This document shows positions 63,171 to 64,000 of a stretch of DNA of 64,000 bases, piece by piece. The DNA is taken from NCBI GenBank assembly GCA_033439265.1, contig JAVTVX010000026.1, forward strand, positions 9,611,001 to 9,675,000. Direction: 5' to 3'. Each line of letters begins with the position of its first letter. Position 1 is the first letter of the stretch. Position numbers and translations under genes: made by a program. Below the pieces are notes generated by a model that searched no databases, was not told the DNA's origin, and worked only from the letters and a program-made list of their open reading frames with translations. Origin of the DNA: Dillenia suffruticosa (lineage: Eukaryota; Streptophyta; Magnoliopsida; Dilleniales; Dilleniaceae).

Positions 63171-64000
63171 TGATGGAGAATTCCAGAGGTCGTTGGAAGG
63201 GCTGCAGTGGCATTGCGAGCTTTTATAGTTTCCTTATGAAGAAAAATAACTTAATAGAAAATACGTTAAATATCATATTAAATCATAAAAATTAAAATTT
63301 AATTACTGAAAGTAAGATTTAGATAAGATAGAAAAGTATCTCATTTTATAACTGAAGAACTCAATTGAATGAAATACTGATTTACGTAGAATACGTAGAA
63401 TTCTGAGTTTGACCTTTCAGATCAACTATATTCTCACAAATTGTCTCTGTATGATGGAGATATCGGAAAATTAGAGTGATTGTTATAGAGTGATTTTTTC
63501 ATACCAAATCTGTCAGTTCAGTTTATGCTAATTATCTTATTGAATCCACACAAATTAGGTAATTTTCTAGCTATCCTAGAATCACTTTTTGAGAATCCAT
63601 ATTTAAACCATCATAAATAGTATATGTATATTAGTATTTATACATTTATTTACTTTTATATTTTATTAAATACATTAAATCCAAATTATCGAATTTTTCA
63701 ATGTAGCAGATTACTTTCATATGAATTTAACTCAAATGATAATATGCAATACATAACTATTTTAATACATAAGCCCAATATTGGATTAATGATCCAACGA
63801 TCTCCCATTTGAACTGTATGTGAAATGTTATAGTTATGTAATTATGAAATAATTGAATAAGGTATGTATCTACAACTAGTCATGTCTATCAATCATATCA
63901 ATTTAGGATCAAAGCAGCTTTTGTTATATTTCTTTCATAATTCAACTCATCAATGGTTACATAATTTGATATAATTGAATGACATAAATATATGGATGTG
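63171..64000. other. AT-rich intergenic DNA to the window end
   Basis: No coding, RNA or repeat feature that I can support. Confidence 0.5.

Overview
The window is nuclear DNA from a flowering plant, most likely a eudicot. It is AT-rich. Genes carry short GT-AG introns with T-rich acceptors, and long introns are filled with transposon remains. The protein families found (POD1/TAPT1, PLATZ, BPA1-like RRM) and the repeat types (plant RTE LINEs with TTG tails, L1 LINEs with an RNase H domain, CACTA, hAT and Ty1/copia) all fit. I cannot name the species from sequence alone.

Layout: (1) 1-11795, plus strand: the 3' ten exons of a POD1/TAPT1-like multi-pass membrane protein gene, whose first exon(s) lie left of the window. 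Its 5.4 kb intron holds tandemly duplicated LINE tails and a 5'-truncated RTE LINE with a perfect 20-bp target-site duplication. One 88-bp intron is a textbook U12-type AT-AC intron. (2) 12430-15545: a decayed RTE copy split by a 906-bp CACTA-type element with its 3-bp target duplication. (3) 20500-27345: a decayed antisense L1 LINE (ORF1 zinc knuckle, reverse transcriptase, RNase H) interrupted by a sense-oriented 3' L1 fragment. (4) 29160-30300: a cluster of GTCGAC palindromes in non-coding DNA, followed by LTR-like duplicated sequence near 31.8-32.4 kb. (5) 35998-37814, plus strand: a complete four-exon PLATZ zinc-finger gene whose first coding exon contributes only the start Met. (6) 39.0-39.6 kb: a 62-bp tandem duplication, a truncated U2 snRNA fragment between 14-bp direct repeats, and a 104-bp near-perfect hairpin. 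(7) 43.5-53.8 kb: a nest of copia, CACTA, RTE, hAT and second copia remains, mostly antisense. (8) A second U2 snRNA fragment at 53.93 kb, ending at the same U2 nucleotide as the first. (9) 55095-61235, plus strand: a six-exon gene for an RRM protein of the BPA1 (binding partner of ACD11) family, with an antisense L1 fragment in its large first intron. (10) 62.4-63.2 kb: another L1 C-terminal fragment.

The three host genes are unrelated housekeeping or regulatory genes on the same strand. Nothing suggests that they work as a cluster. No tRNA, rRNA or CRISPR feature was found. The strongest points for follow-up are the AT-AC intron, the two U2 fragments truncated at the same base, the CACTA insertion that can be undone base by base, the 39.4 kb hairpin and the GTCGAC cluster.
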